Below the pieces are notes generated by a model. The model searched no databases, was not told the DNA's origin, and was given only the letters and a program-made list of their open reading frames with translations. A stretch of DNA of 64,000 nt, from assembly GCF_000969885.1 (NCBI RefSeq), contig NZ_CP009501.1:2432908-2496907 (forward strand), in the 5' to 3' direction. Source of the DNA: Methanosarcina thermophila TM-1. GTDB taxonomy: Archaea > Halobacteriota > Methanosarcinia > Methanosarcinales > Methanosarcinaceae. The position numbers and the translations under genes were made by a program. The first letter of the stretch is position 1. Each line of letters opens with the position of its first letter. Shown piece by piece: positions 1 through 8,887 of this stretch.

Positions 1-384
1 AAGCCCAACAGGAGCACAATTCCAGTTTTTCAGCGTTGGGGCTTCAAACGTATTTGGGTAGTTCATTGTCCAGAAAATTCCCATGGTATCAATAACAAAG
101 GATGCAAGCCTTCTCTTAATATCCGGCTCAAGAAGAGAAAGTTCTTCAAGTAAGCAGCCCATAGTGTAGGATTTCCCATACCCTCTTTTACCGCAGATCA
201 AAACAACATGAGGTTTCAAGGCATCGAGATAAACGGCAGCCCCTCTGGAATGATCCAGTGCCATGTAATTTCCAATGGAGAGCAAACCTTTTCCGGGATT
301 CTCTTCATTTCCGAGCACATGCAAAGTCCCGGCAACCTTCCCCCCAAAAGTAGGTCTGAGCTGTTTGTTTTCGACTTTCTGCAT
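1..384 (-). CDS. HerA/DUF87-type P-loop ATPase, N-terminal part (runs off window)
   Basis: Only the first 128 codons lie in the window; the frame is open to base 1. The product shows a beta-rich N-terminal stretch and a Walker A motif, GKRGYGKS, at about residues 65-72. It is followed by a conserved-looking segment (SFVIDTMGIFWTMNYP) after the P-loop. This arrangement is typical of archaeal HerA-like (DUF87) hexameric ATPases, which act as DNA translocases or in end processing; the specific role cannot be read from the fragment. The start is the ATG at 384. No strong ribosome site is visible in front of it. The Walker A motif is seen directly; family membership is inferred. Confidence 0.75.
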   Translation of the reverse strand, partial: MQKVENKQLRPTFGGKVAGTLHVLGNEENPGKGLLSIGNYMALDHSRGAAVYLDALKPHVVLICGKRGYGKSYTMGCLLEELSLLEPDIKRRLASFVIDTMGIFWTMNYPNTFEAPTLKNWNCAPVGL

Positions 385-511
385 CAGACAGTATCGGACT
401 GAAAACTATTTAAAATAATTTGTTTTGAAGTAATAAAATAAAACTAAACTTTTAAACCCTTACGATCTGATTAAAAACTATTGAATTGAAACCGTTGTGC
501 TACAACCCTTT

Positions 512-600
512 TACGAAAAAAGCTTGATCGCAAGCTTTTTAGAAAAAAGTTTGATCAAAAACCTTTTCTCAAAAGGCTTTGAGAAGGTTTGTGAAAAACT
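512..600 (-). repeat. Dispersed palindromic repeat, copy A, downstream of purP
   Basis: A run of nested palindromes built on GATCAA, AAGCTT and AAAAGG lies just after the purP stop. Read on the minus strand, roughly 46 bases match copy C (57985-58065) with only a few differences, including the shared word TTTTTGATCAAAC and a shared TTGCG(A/C)TCAAGC. It can fold into several hairpins and may act as a transcript end or RNA stabiliser. It is one of three related elements in this window, all just past a stop codon. Confidence 0.65.
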
Positions 601-620
601 CTTGTGTTCAGGGTATTTGT

Positions 621-1691
621 TCAGGATATTATCTGATCCAGCTGGTTGGTCTCGATAGCTATTTTGATTTCCCGAGCGATTCTCCTTCCAGTTGAGAGGT
701 TTTCTTCCATCAGATCCGAATAAGGTGAGCCTGAAATGTAAAGGTTTGTTCCTGCAACAATTCTAGCCGAGATCTCAAAGACCTTAATCTCAAGTTCATC
801 TGTAAAGACCGTCTCAAGGCAGAAAGCTCCTATCATCCCTCCAAAAAGATCCAGGGATTCTTCAACTACCCGTTCTCCGAGAGAGAAGATGAGGGGTAGT
901 AGGGATTCTCTTGCTACAAGGGGTGCGTTCCCTGTGACCACGTATGTCGGGCGAATGCCTGCTTCTATGAGCTCTTTGGGTGAGCCCAGCCTGAAGATCT
1001 CATCGGCATTGGATTCTACCCTGCGGTCCATGCTAAGTAGTTCAAGGCTGCCCTTGCTTAAAGTGTATCCTTCGTTTCTGATAGGTGAGTAGAAATAATG
1101 CAGGTAATAGCGGGTTCCAGTAATGAATTCCTGAATTGTATATTTCTGGGAGCGGTCTATGAGTTCATTGAATTCCTCATAAGTTTTTGCGACGAAGAAA
1201 CCTTTTCCGCCCTTTGCTCCGTCATACTTAACCATTACAGGTCCATTGATATCGCGAGGGTCGTCAATTTTCTTGGGCATGTGGATACCTGCTCCAAGTA
1301 GCCACTCCCGCTCTTTGTTCCTGTCCGACTCCCATTCGAGCACAGCCCGGTTTCCGAAAGTAGGCACAGTCAGCTCTGCAAAATTTTCCGTGCCGAGATA
1401 AGCAACGAATGAGCCATGTGGAATAATAATAGTGTTTTTCTTTCTGAGTTCCTCAGCCTTATTCATTATATCGGCATAGTTATCGACAATAAGGTACTCA
1501 TCAGGTTTTGCTTTGGGAAAAGCTTCATAAAACTTGGGAGGTTTGCCAACGCAGATTCCCAGAGTTCTGAAGCCTTCTTTTCGAGCTCCATCAAAGATTT
1601 GAAGGCTTGAGTGAGAACAGACTGTCGCAATTGTGATGTTTTCTAAATCGTAATCTTTCAGAAATTCCAGAATCTGCTGTTTTGTTATCAT
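621..1691 (-). CDS. purP: PurP, formate-dependent FAICAR synthetase
   Basis: A 356-residue ATP-grasp ligase that makes FAICAR from AICAR, formate and ATP. This is the archaeal replacement for the formyl-folate step of purine synthesis. The N-terminus (TIATVCSHSSLQIFDGARKE) is the PurP nucleotide-binding signature. The ATP-grasp core follows, with VKYDGAKGGKGFF at about 153-165 and a C-terminal FEISARIVAGTN metal/ATP segment. Length matches the family. The start is the ATG at 1691. The gene stands alone, diverging from the winged-helix gene at 1885, and is followed by palindromic repeat copy A. Confidence 0.95.
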   Translation of the reverse strand: MITKQQILEFLKDYDLENITIATVCSHSSLQIFDGARKEGFRTLGICVGKPPKFYEAFPKAKPDEYLIVDNYADIMNKAEELRKKNTIIIPHGSFVAYLGTENFAELTVPTFGNRAVLEWESDRNKEREWLLGAGIHMPKKIDDPRDINGPVMVKYDGAKGGKGFFVAKTYEEFNELIDRSQKYTIQEFITGTRYYLHYFYSPIRNEGYTLSKGSLELLSMDRRVESNADEIFRLGSPKELIEAGIRPTYVVTGNAPLVARESLLPLIFSLGERVVEESLDLFGGMIGAFCLETVFTDELEIKVFEISARIVAGTNLYISGSPYSDLMEENLSTGRRIAREIKIAIETNQLDQIIS

Positions 1692-1884
1692 GATTGGTAC
1701 CAGCGAAAATTTAGATTAGAATACACAATCTTATATTTAAGTTTAAGGTCCAGATTCTATATATAAACATAGTGGCGCATGTATAATTATATACAAAATA
1801 AAAGTTTATATTAAGATTCACATAAACTAGAGTATGTACTGATTAAAAAAATAGGTAAATTTTTAATCAAGGAAGTAATTATGG

Positions 1885-2811
1885 ATGGGCTTTATGGATG
1901 GGCTTGAAAATCAAAACGATTTGACGGATGCGAGGGAACCCCCACAGGGGTTAGATACGGTTGAGCAGGGAGGCAGGATACTTGTTCTCCCGGTAAATGG
2001 GGAATCTAGAAAAATAACTCAAGTTCTTTCCAATGAAACATCATTAAAAATCCTGGAGTTACTCGGGAAAGAAAGCATGTCTGCAACCAAAATTGCAGAG
2101 GAATTGAAGCTTCCCCTTACTACTGTCAAGTATAATCTTGACTCTCTTGTTGAATCCGGTCTTATAAAAGTAAAACAAATAAAATGGAGTCAGAAAGGAC
2201 GACAAATAAAGATATATGAATCAGTGGAAAAACTGATTGTGCTCGTCCCTTCGAAAAGCCCTATTGACAGGCTCTCTATAATAAGCCTGCTTCAAAAATA
2301 CATCGGGGTAGTAGGAGCTGCCTTCTTTGCAGCTGCAGGGATAGAGTATTTTTCAGCGTATATGCAGGCAAAGAGGGTCATTGATGCGACTGCACCTCTA
2401 ATAATGGGGACAATGGAGGTACCCAGTGAACCTTCTCTGGATCATACAGCTATGGAAGTAAATGAAAGTAGCAATATAAGCCCTAAAATAGCTATCGACC
2501 GGCAAATACCCGAAAATGGAGCCTTAAATGCAAGTTCAAGGGCTCTGGAATCTGGGACAGGAAATATCTCTTCCGGACTGGAAACCCGCCCAATTGAGGA
2601 AGTTGCTGAAGTTCCCGTATCCATGTCAGATGGTTTGGATTCTGTCCAGGGAATTCCCTCTATCCCGCCTGAAGGGTTACCTAACGCAGGCGTTTACGGG
2701 CTTTATGATACGCTTTCTCTTCACCCCGGAGTCTGGTTCTTTTTTGGATGTCTTTTTATAGTAGTCGTGCTGATTGTAAAAGAAGTCTATTATAAGAAGA
2801 AAGTCAGGTAG
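1885..2811 (+). CDS. Membrane-tethered winged-helix (ArsR-like) transcription regulator
   Basis: A 308-residue protein. Residues about 45-120 form an ArsR-type winged helix: a helical start (SNETSLKILELLGKE), a recognition helix region (ATKIAEELKLPLTTVKYNL) and a wing ending in KIYESVEKLIVLVPS. Two hydrophobic segments follow, at about 136-156 (GVVGAAFFAAAGIEYF) and 283-303 (VWFFFGCLFIVVVLIV). They are separated by a low-complexity acidic/Ser-rich stretch of about 125 residues that would be extracytoplasmic. The topology suggests a one-component sensor tethered to the membrane; the signal is unknown. GGAAG at 1871-1875 fits the ATG at 1885 better than the in-frame ATG at 1894. truA begins 8 nt after the stop, so the two are probably co-transcribed. 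Confidence 0.8.
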   Translation: MGFMDGLENQNDLTDAREPPQGLDTVEQGGRILVLPVNGESRKITQVLSNETSLKILELLGKESMSATKIAEELKLPLTTVKYNLDSLVESGLIKVKQIKWSQKGRQIKIYESVEKLIVLVPSKSPIDRLSIISLLQKYIGVVGAAFFAAAGIEYFSAYMQAKRVIDATAPLIMGTMEVPSEPSLDHTAMEVNESSNISPKIAIDRQIPENGALNASSRALESGTGNISSGLETRPIEEVAEVPVSMSDGLDSVQGIPSIPPEGLPNAGVYGLYDTLSLHPGVWFFFGCLFIVVVLIVKEVYYKKKVR

Positions 2812-2819
2812 AGATTCTT

Positions 2820-3629
2820 ATGAGAGTCGCTTTAAAACTTGCATACATAGGCACCGGGTTTCACGGCTCCCAGCTCCAGCCCAACGTCGAGACCGTAGAG
2901 GGAGCACTCTTCAAGGCTCTCCGGAATCTCGGGATTATAGAAAGCCCTAAATCTGCGAATTACACCTGCGCAGGCAGGACTGATGCCGGGGTTCATGCCC
3001 TTGAACAGGTTGTTGCTTTTGATACGGACAAGCCGGAACTGGCAATCCCAAGGATCATAAATTCCGAGCTCCCTCCGACAATCTGGGCATGGGCTCACGC
3101 GGAAGTGCCCCGGAGCTTTGATGCCAGGAGAGATGCAGTTTCCAGACATTACCGATACGTGATGGTTGGGAAAGAGTACGATATTTCCAGAATTCGGGAA
3201 GCTTCGAAATTGCTGCTGGGCACCCATGATTTTGAAAATTTTTCTCGAACCAACGGAGAAAAAAGTACAATTCGAACCATAGAAAGGATCAATGTCCGCG
3301 TAGATGGAGATCTTATAAAGATCGATGTTGTTGGAAATAGTTTTCTCTGGAATATGGTCCGGAAAATCGTAACCGCCCTTTCCATGATAGGAAAAGGGGT
3401 ACGTGACAACGACTGGCTGCTCCAGATGCTTAATCCGGATATTTATGAAGAAGGGATTGAACCGGCTCCTGCCTATGGATTGACTCTTCTGAAAGTGAAC
3501 TATAATGAGGAAATGGGATGGATTGAAGACAATTATTCTATCAGGAGAGCAAGCGAGCTGAACCAGAAGCATATCCTCAGGCACAGGGTTATGGCAGAAG
3601 TACTGGAAGAACTGATCTCTCACGAGTAA
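2820..3629 (+). CDS. truA: TruA, tRNA pseudouridine(38-40) synthase
   Basis: A 269-residue TruA. It converts U38-U40 in the tRNA anticodon stem-loop to pseudouridine. The catalytic block CAGRTDAGVHA lies at residues 50-60, with the nucleophile Asp55. The usual later blocks are present: the SRHYRY segment and GNSFLWNMVRKIV. The start ATG sits 8 nt after the membrane-tethered regulator, on the same strand. A perfect 13-bp hairpin at 3707-3738 follows and could end the transcript before the convergent tRNA methylase gene. Confidence 0.95.
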   Translation: MRVALKLAYIGTGFHGSQLQPNVETVEGALFKALRNLGIIESPKSANYTCAGRTDAGVHALEQVVAFDTDKPELAIPRIINSELPPTIWAWAHAEVPRSFDARRDAVSRHYRYVMVGKEYDISRIREASKLLLGTHDFENFSRTNGEKSTIRTIERINVRVDGDLIKIDVVGNSFLWNMVRKIVTALSMIGKGVRDNDWLLQMLNPDIYEEGIEPAPAYGLTLLKVNYNEEMGWIEDNYSIRRASELNQKHILRHRVMAEVLEELISHE

Positions 3630-3706
3630 ATTTCTACTTTAATTTTTTTAGGAATTACTCAATTGGATCAATAAATCAATATGCTTTTAACCTTCAGCAT
3701 TTTTAA

Positions 3707-3738
3707 AAACACATTAGACTGCAATGTCTAATGTGTTT
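3707..3738. terminator. 13-bp perfect hairpin between convergent truA and trmG10
   Basis: AAACACATTAGAC (3707-3719) pairs perfectly with GTCTAATGTGTTT (3726-3738) around a 6-nt loop. It ends in a T-rich stretch on both strands. Its position between two convergent tRNA-modification genes suits a bidirectional transcript end. The structure is seen; the function is inferred. Confidence 0.55.
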
Positions 3739-3804
3739 GATTTTGTACTTCAAGTGCGCAAGTCCTATTTTTTAAAGTCCTATTTTTTAATTTCATCCTT
3801 TATT

Positions 3805-3882
3805 CTCACTTCTCATTTACTCTCGTTTTTCTCACTTCTCATTTACTCTCGGTCTTCTCACTTCTCGTTTACTCTCGGCTTT
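3805..3882. repeat. 26-bp tandem repeat, three copies, covering the trmG10 stop codon
   Basis: Three head-to-tail units start at 3805, 3831 and 3857, each built on CTCACTTCTC(A/G)TTTACTCTCG. On the minus strand the third unit contains the last codons and TAA stop of the G10 methylase gene. The two downstream units repeat that end, each with its own CGAGAGTAAA. The units differ at only a few bases, so the expansion is recent or maintained. Confidence 0.9.
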
Positions 3883-4951
3883 TATTTTCATTCTTCAATT
3901 CTTCTGAAAAATTGTCTTTCTGAAAGATGGTTATAATCCGGGTAAGGCTTCTATGAACTCTCTGAGCATAGATATTAAGAACCTTAAGCCCTACTTTTTC
4001 CCCATATTCCGATGCAGGTTTATCCGAGACTACAACTGCAATACCTCCAGGCTTAAGTACACGCTCGATTTCTTCAAGGGCGCAGGAATAAAGTCCTTCC
4101 AGAGATTCGGCAAGGATTGCTGCCGATCTGCCGTATGGAGGGTCTGTAACAACTGCATCTATTGTGGCTTCTTTAAGCGGCATCCTGCAGGCATCTCCTT
4201 CCATCAGGGCGTAATCCAGTTTGAAGGCTTCAAGGTTCATGCGGGCACCCATAACCAGCTTTTCCTGGGCATCGATTCCTATAACCCTTGCTCCCACAAG
4301 CCCTGCTTCAATAAGAATCCCTGCAGTGCCGCAAAAGGGATCCAGAATAAGTCCACCGGACTTTATTCCTGACAGGTTTATGAGGGCACGTGCAACTCTC
4401 GGCATAAGCACACCAGGATGGAAAAAAGGTTTATTCTGGGGAGTTCTGGCTTCATAGGCACTTCTATCGATAGAGGAGAGAAGGGTTCCGAGCACAGCCT
4501 TTTCACTCAGAATTACCCTGAATTCCACGTCAGGGTTTTTCAGGTTTGCCCTGAAGCCTTTCCTGTAAATGCATCCTCCGATCTTCCGTTCCAGAAATTC
4601 CCCCGGAAAATCCACATGATGTTTGATTCGCTTCGCTCTGACCACAAAGCTCTGTCCTTCTTTTATATAGCCTGACGAATCAAAGGCTTCTGCAAGTTTC
4701 AGGATTGCGTCCGGAGTATTTTCAGTAATTCCTACAACTTTCAGGATATGGTGGGTCATTGCTAGCCTGTCGGTTATCGTACCAGTGAGGATTTTTTCCA
4801 CATTTTCTGCATTGCCGGCTATCTCCACTACAAGGCACTGGTCAATTGATGTGTGAGGCCGGAAATCAAGCCCCTCGATTTTGAGACAGGCAAAGACTTC
4901 GGCAGCAGGCAGTTCTTCATGTTCTCCAGAGAGCTCAAAAGCGTATAACAT
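3869..4951 (-). CDS. trmG10: tRNA (guanine10-N2)-dimethyltransferase (Trm-G10)
   Basis: A 360-residue THUMP-MTase. It methylates N2 of G10 in the D-stem of tRNA, using AdoMet. A THUMP-like N-terminal half (about 1-150) leads to a Rossmann methyltransferase. That domain has an AdoMet loop DPFCGTAG at 204-211 and the N-methylase catalytic motif DPPYG at 270-274. Length and order match archaeal Trm-G10. The start is the ATG at 4951. The last codons sit in a three-copy 26-bp tandem repeat that continues downstream of the stop. The C-terminal tail (about 15 Lys/Glu/Asn-rich residues) beyond the methylase fold may therefore be variable. Confidence 0.93.
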   Translation of the reverse strand: MLYAFELSGEHEELPAAEVFACLKIEGLDFRPHTSIDQCLVVEIAGNAENVEKILTGTITDRLAMTHHILKVVGITENTPDAILKLAEAFDSSGYIKEGQSFVVRAKRIKHHVDFPGEFLERKIGGCIYRKGFRANLKNPDVEFRVILSEKAVLGTLLSSIDRSAYEARTPQNKPFFHPGVLMPRVARALINLSGIKSGGLILDPFCGTAGILIEAGLVGARVIGIDAQEKLVMGARMNLEAFKLDYALMEGDACRMPLKEATIDAVVTDPPYGRSAAILAESLEGLYSCALEEIERVLKPGGIAVVVSDKPASEYGEKVGLKVLNIYAQRVHRSLTRIITIFQKDNFSEELKNENKSRE

Positions 4952-5270
4952 TAGTGATCCAGAATATGTTGATGGTTATAATTCGACTAGCATTAGTAAC
5001 ATGCAGTGATGATATAAATGTAAAATGCCCTGAGTGAAATGTGAGAGTAGTTATTAAAAGTAACTACAATAAAGTAAATTATTATAAAGTAAATTATAAA
5101 TAAGTTTCAGGATTTTTGAAGTGCCAAAAGAGTGTAAACATTCACGTTAAAATATATTCTGCGAAATAAAGTGGTAGCTCTTGAAGCTCTACCTGAATGG
5201 GTTGAGTCAAAAGTAATCTTTCTTAAAACACTATTTTTTAAAATCTTATTTCCTTAGAATATTATTTTCC
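4952..5270. other. Intergenic region upstream of trmG10
   Basis: 319 bases with no supportable gene. It is AT-rich and must contain the trmG10 promoter. On the minus strand, the stretch after the DUF1805 gene stop repeats a loose TAAGGAAA-T motif (5225-5275). I see no RNA gene or mobile element. Confidence 0.6.
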
Positions 5271-5558
5271 TTAAAACATTTTTTCTAGAGCTTCTTTGCC
5301 AGTCATTCCGGGTTCTATTCCAAGTTCTCTGGCAAACCGGGTTACTTCAACGACCTGGGCTTTAAGCATATCTTCAAAACTCTGTACGCCTTTTACTTTC
5401 GCTGCTGTGTCCCCAAGTGTCTCTGCAGCATTTATATTCAGGTATCCGCACATCAGGAAGCCTTTTTCTGCTCTTATAACCAGAAGAGGGTATTTTTGCA
5501 TCTCAAAGCTGAGACCAAGAGCACACCCATTATCAAGCCGAATCTGTTCGATAAGCAT
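5271..5558 (-). CDS. DUF1805 (YunC-like) protein
   Basis: A 95-residue protein matching the DUF1805/YunC fold family found in archaea and Bacillus. It has a short N-terminal strand, a conserved segment PLLVIRAEKGFLMCGYLNI, and a NINAAETLGDTAAKV helix. The family's biochemical role is not established. I chose the ATG at 5558. A TTG at 5579 would add seven residues (MKFILKN) and lies only 7 nt after the stop of the upstream secreted-protein gene. The two genes are probably co-transcribed. Confidence 0.8.
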   Translation of the reverse strand: MLIEQIRLDNGCALGLSFEMQKYPLLVIRAEKGFLMCGYLNINAAETLGDTAAKVKGVQSFEDMLKAQVVEVTRFARELGIEPGMTGKEALEKMF

Positions 5559-5585
5559 ATTTTTCAGAATAAATTTCAAGCCAGA

Positions 5586-6395
5586 TTAACTTTTTGGACT
5601 TGAACAAAACCACGCAAAGTTGTCTTTGGAAGATCCAAAGAGTTTCCAGGATTTTACGGTTTCTCCAGCAGTTCCGGTTTTATTTTTATTGTCTTGGTCT
5701 TCTTTTCCTGTACTCTGCTCTGCGCTTCCTTTTCTGTCCTCTAATATGGCTTTAGAGCTTTCATCCAAAATCCAGAGGGTTATATTCTTTTGTGAGCTGA
5801 AGTTGCCTCTAAGCACTGTAAGGTTATTTTCAAAATTCTGACTTTTGTTATCCAGCCCCTCGATCCTTTCTACTTTGAGACCCGCAGGCAAAGTTATTGT
5901 AACACTGGAGTTTGGAGCGCCCATAAACCAGACACGTGTGCCCTCCCCTACCTCTTTCTCGAAAGTATAACTTACAAGGGCAGAATTAGTAATTGACGAG
6001 TTTTTTTCAACTTTGCCCAGAGCTTCTTCTGAGAGCCAGAAATCAACATCTGTAACTTTAACCAGTTCTGAACTATCATTAAGTTTCACATCAGGTTTGG
6101 TTTTTAATACCTCTCTTGCCCGATTTCTGAGAATATTTTCTGCTTTCTGGATCTCCCATGCATTGACAAAGTTATCATTATTTCCAGCTTGCATGTCTAT
6201 GAAATTTCTGAAAAGGATGGCTTTATTGCCTGCAATTTGTTCATGGTACTCCCAGGTCATTCCATTCCTTTCCAGTGTGATGTTATTGCTGGATGCAAGA
6301 GCAGCAGCACAGGGTTCTGCCAGAAAAGCTGATATTAAGGAAGATATTAACAAAAAAGCGGTTAGAGAAAAAATATATGCTCTCAAGGCTTTCAA
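5586..6395 (-). CDS. Secreted protein of unknown function (DUF4897-like)
   Basis: 269 residues. A signal peptide occupies about 1-32 (hydrophobic AFLLISSLISAFLAEPCAAA). A beta-rich extracellular body follows, then a hydrophilic C-terminal segment rich in Lys/Glu/Thr. There is no clear anchor at the end. The overall pattern resembles the DUF4897 family annotated in Methanosarcina; that assignment is tentative. The start appears to be the TTG at 6395, because no in-frame ATG precedes the signal peptide. It lies just upstream of the DUF1805 gene on the same strand. Confidence 0.65.
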   Translation of the reverse strand: MKALRAYIFSLTAFLLISSLISAFLAEPCAAALASSNNITLERNGMTWEYHEQIAGNKAILFRNFIDMQAGNNDNFVNAWEIQKAENILRNRAREVLKTKPDVKLNDSSELVKVTDVDFWLSEEALGKVEKNSSITNSALVSYTFEKEVGEGTRVWFMGAPNSSVTITLPAGLKVERIEGLDNKSQNFENNLTVLRGNFSSQKNITLWILDESSKAILEDRKGSAEQSTGKEDQDNKNKTGTAGETVKSWKLFGSSKDNFAWFCSSPKS

Positions 6396-6554
6396 CTCAT
6401 ATCTTCTTTAGTTTTTTTACTTTTTAACCTTTATATTACCTTTATATTCTTTCTCTTATTTCTCATTTTTATTAAGTTTTCTCTTTATCCCATTTTTCCT
6501 TTACTTTCAGATTCTATGTGACTTCATCTTCATTTTTACTTTATCTTCCAAGAT

Positions 6555-7445
6555 TTACTTTGTTATGACTTCGCAGCCGTCCTGGGTTATTATTATAGTA
6601 TGTTCAGCCTGGGCTACAAGCCCACCTGCGCTCTCAAGAAGCACGGGATAGGAGTGAAGAATTCCAGCCTTTTCAAGCTGGATCAGGGCGAATTCCAGTC
6701 TATCAGACTCAAGCCAGCGCTTTGCAAAAGGTAATTCCCTGTATTCTTCAATCTGTTTCAGGACATTTCTGACTGCGGGCATACGGACCGGCTTTTTTCT
6801 TATCAGGCTGTATATCTCTGCCCAGTTTCCGTCATGGACAGAGCCTGCTCCATTCGTTGCAAAGGGCTCAATCGCAAGCACGTCTCCTTCTCTTAGAACT
6901 GCTCCTCCTTCCACACGCCGGTTAGGTACGACAGGTCCGTCGTGAGCCTCATACTGGGAAAGCCCATGACCTGTCAGGTTCGTTATCGGGTTCAGGTTAT
7001 AGCTGCGAATACTTTCCTCTATTGCAGCTCCGAGTTCTCCTGTTGTAACCCCTGGTTTTGCAAGGTCAATAGCTGCAGCAAGAGCATCCTCTGCAGCTTT
7101 TAAGATATCGGGATTTCCTGATAGGTCGACAGTTACAGCCGAATCTGCAATATACCCATCAACATGGACTCCTAGGTCCAGTTTGACCATATCTTTTCCA
7201 AAAATATCGGTATCTCCTGCCTTGGGGGTTGCATGTGCAGCCTCCTGATTTCTTGAGATATTACAAGGAAAAGCAGGCTTGCCCCCAAGCTCTATAGTCC
7301 GATTTTCAACAAATTCTGCAACTTGCAGCAGAGTGTTTCCTACCCTGATCATCTCTACGGCTTCATCCCTGACAATTTTCAGGATCCTGCCTGCTTCCCT
7401 GTATTTCTCAAGAATCTCTTGCTTATTGTGCACATTATCGGTCAT
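6555..7445 (-). CDS. map: Methionine aminopeptidase, type II
   Basis: A 296-residue M24 metallopeptidase. It removes the initiator Met from new proteins and uses two divalent metals. The five expected ligands are visible: Asp90, Asp101, His160 (in TGHG), Glu193 (in IEPF) and Glu281 (in EHT). The type II insertion of about 60 residues lies between Glu193 and Glu281, as in the Pyrococcus enzyme. The start is the ATG at 7445. It lies on the same strand as the Xaa-Pro peptidase gene but is separated from it by a repeat-rich gap, so it probably has its own promoter. Confidence 0.95.
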   Translation of the reverse strand: MTDNVHNKQEILEKYREAGRILKIVRDEAVEMIRVGNTLLQVAEFVENRTIELGGKPAFPCNISRNQEAAHATPKAGDTDIFGKDMVKLDLGVHVDGYIADSAVTVDLSGNPDILKAAEDALAAAIDLAKPGVTTGELGAAIEESIRSYNLNPITNLTGHGLSQYEAHDGPVVPNRRVEGGAVLREGDVLAIEPFATNGAGSVHDGNWAEIYSLIRKKPVRMPAVRNVLKQIEEYRELPFAKRWLESDRLEFALIQLEKAGILHSYPVLLESAGGLVAQAEHTIIITQDGCEVITK

Positions 7446-7474
7446 ATTAACCCCTTATAGGATAATTTATTGGG

Positions 7475-7617
7475 ATTTTACTGGATTTACTGAATTTTAC
7501 TGATTTTACTGAAATTACTGGAATTATTAAGTGATCTTATTACAACCTTATTAGAACGTACAAGAAGTACCTGGATCACTGAAATTACTGCAACCTTACT
7601 GAACCTTACTGAGACCT
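7475..7617. repeat. Degenerate TTTACTG(A/G) repeats
   Basis: The gap between the two peptidase genes contains about five imperfect 9-11 bp units of TTTACTGGA/TTTACTGAA at 7475-7530. Three to four related CTTACTGA units lie at 7578-7617. The period is loose, so slippage during replication is the simplest origin. It sits in the map promoter region. Confidence 0.65.
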
Positions 7618-7706
7618 TATAAATGATCCCGTTTGAGCTGGTTCATATTCTCAAACGGATATAAATGGAATAATAAGCAAAATAATATCTTTAAATTGTA
7701 AATTTG

Positions 7707-8876
7707 TTATAATACAAATCTCTTTTCTAGCCCTGTAAGGTTCTGACATCCATTTTCAGTAACCAGAACCATATCTTCGAGTCGTATTCCTCCGATTTCA
7801 GGATAGTACAGCCCAGGTTCGATAGTAATTACATTGCCTGCCTCAAGTAGAGCCTCGTTTTCTCCTACCGATGGAAGCTCATGTATATCGAGCCCAACCC
7901 CATGTCCTGTCGAATGGATAAACCCGACCTTTGATCCGCTTTTGTATGTATCGTAACCATGCTCTTCAAAGAGGTCGCAGACGGCATTATGCACATCGGC
8001 TACCTTCACTCCCGGTTTGACCATCTCAAACGCTTTTTTCTGTGCTGCAAGCACGGTTTCGTACATTTTTTTGAGTTCTTCTGAAGCTTCTCCATACAAA
8101 ACTGTACGGGTCATATCTGCAAAATAGCGTTTTTTCTTGCTTCGAGGGAAAATATCAAGGATAATCGGGGCATTTGCCTTCAACGGACCGTCTGTAGTAC
8201 CGTGCGGGTTTGCCGTATCCTTGCCACACGAGACAATGGTCTCTTCGGCTTCACACCTGTAATCAAGCAGGGTATGATCTATGACTGAGAGCACTTTAGC
8301 CCCTGTCAGCACCTCACCATTGTGATAGAGTAAACCTTCTCTCTCTTCTGCTCCTGCTATCAGGGCTATTGCAGCTTCCATAGCCTTTTCTCCAGCCATC
8401 TGGGCATACTTTATGGCTTCAACTTCTTCCGGTTTTTTCAAGCTTCTCATTTTTCTGAACGGGCTTTTTATAGGCACTATGGTAAAACCTGCTTCAGTCA
8501 GGAAATTTGTGTAGAATGTTGGAAAATCGTAAGGTACTGCAGCTTTCTTAATCCTTTCTCCTGCAAGCAGTTCGGATATACAGGCTGCATAAGCGATAGA
8601 GGAATCTTTTTTTTCCTTCATCTTCTCCCGATAGCCCAGATCCTGCAAAGTTTTTATTACTGAAACTCTCGATTCGATTTCTGCTCTTCCTTTTTCCATG
8701 TCCGAGATCAAAAGTATCTCTTCGCCTGATTCTGTTTGCAGGTACGCGAAATCGTCGGAAGCCAGGAAATGGGTCACGTAGTAAATATCGGAATTATGTA
8801 AGTTCCCTGTCATAAGATACGCATCAGTTCTTGCTTCTTCAAGGGCATTTTTTATGCTGAATTCTGGTTCTGTCAT
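7707..8876 (-). CDS. M24 Xaa-Pro dipeptidase/aminopeptidase P family
   Basis: A 389-residue two-domain peptidase that cleaves bonds next to proline. The N-terminal creatinase-like domain spans about 1-140. The C-terminal pita-bread domain has the metal ligands: Asp pair in ILDIFPRSKKKRYFADMTRT, His in STGHGVG, Glu in TIEPGLYY and Glu in RLEDMV. The start is the ATG at 8876. The unknown gene at 8888-9547 ends 11 nt upstream, so the pair is probably one transcript. Whether it acts on dipeptides or longer peptides cannot be told. Confidence 0.9.
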   Translation of the reverse strand: MTEPEFSIKNALEEARTDAYLMTGNLHNSDIYYVTHFLASDDFAYLQTESGEEILLISDMEKGRAEIESRVSVIKTLQDLGYREKMKEKKDSSIAYAACISELLAGERIKKAAVPYDFPTFYTNFLTEAGFTIVPIKSPFRKMRSLKKPEEVEAIKYAQMAGEKAMEAAIALIAGAEEREGLLYHNGEVLTGAKVLSVIDHTLLDYRCEAEETIVSCGKDTANPHGTTDGPLKANAPIILDIFPRSKKKRYFADMTRTVLYGEASEELKKMYETVLAAQKKAFEMVKPGVKVADVHNAVCDLFEEHGYDTYKSGSKVGFIHSTGHGVGLDIHELPSVGENEALLEAGNVITIEPGLYYPEIGGIRLEDMVLVTENGCQNLTGLEKRFVL

Positions 8877-8887
8877 GCAAGGTATTT

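Noticed and set aside
208-402. 64-codon plus-strand frame
   Set aside because: It is antisense to the HerA-type ATPase with an intact Walker A.
2832-3623. 263-codon minus-strand frame opposite truA
   Set aside because: It mirrors truA, has no family features and no ribosome site. TruA motifs on the plus strand are certain.
3805-3882. Possible CRISPR array
   Set aside because: Units abut with no spacers. All repeats in this window are head-to-tail, with no spacers or cas genes.
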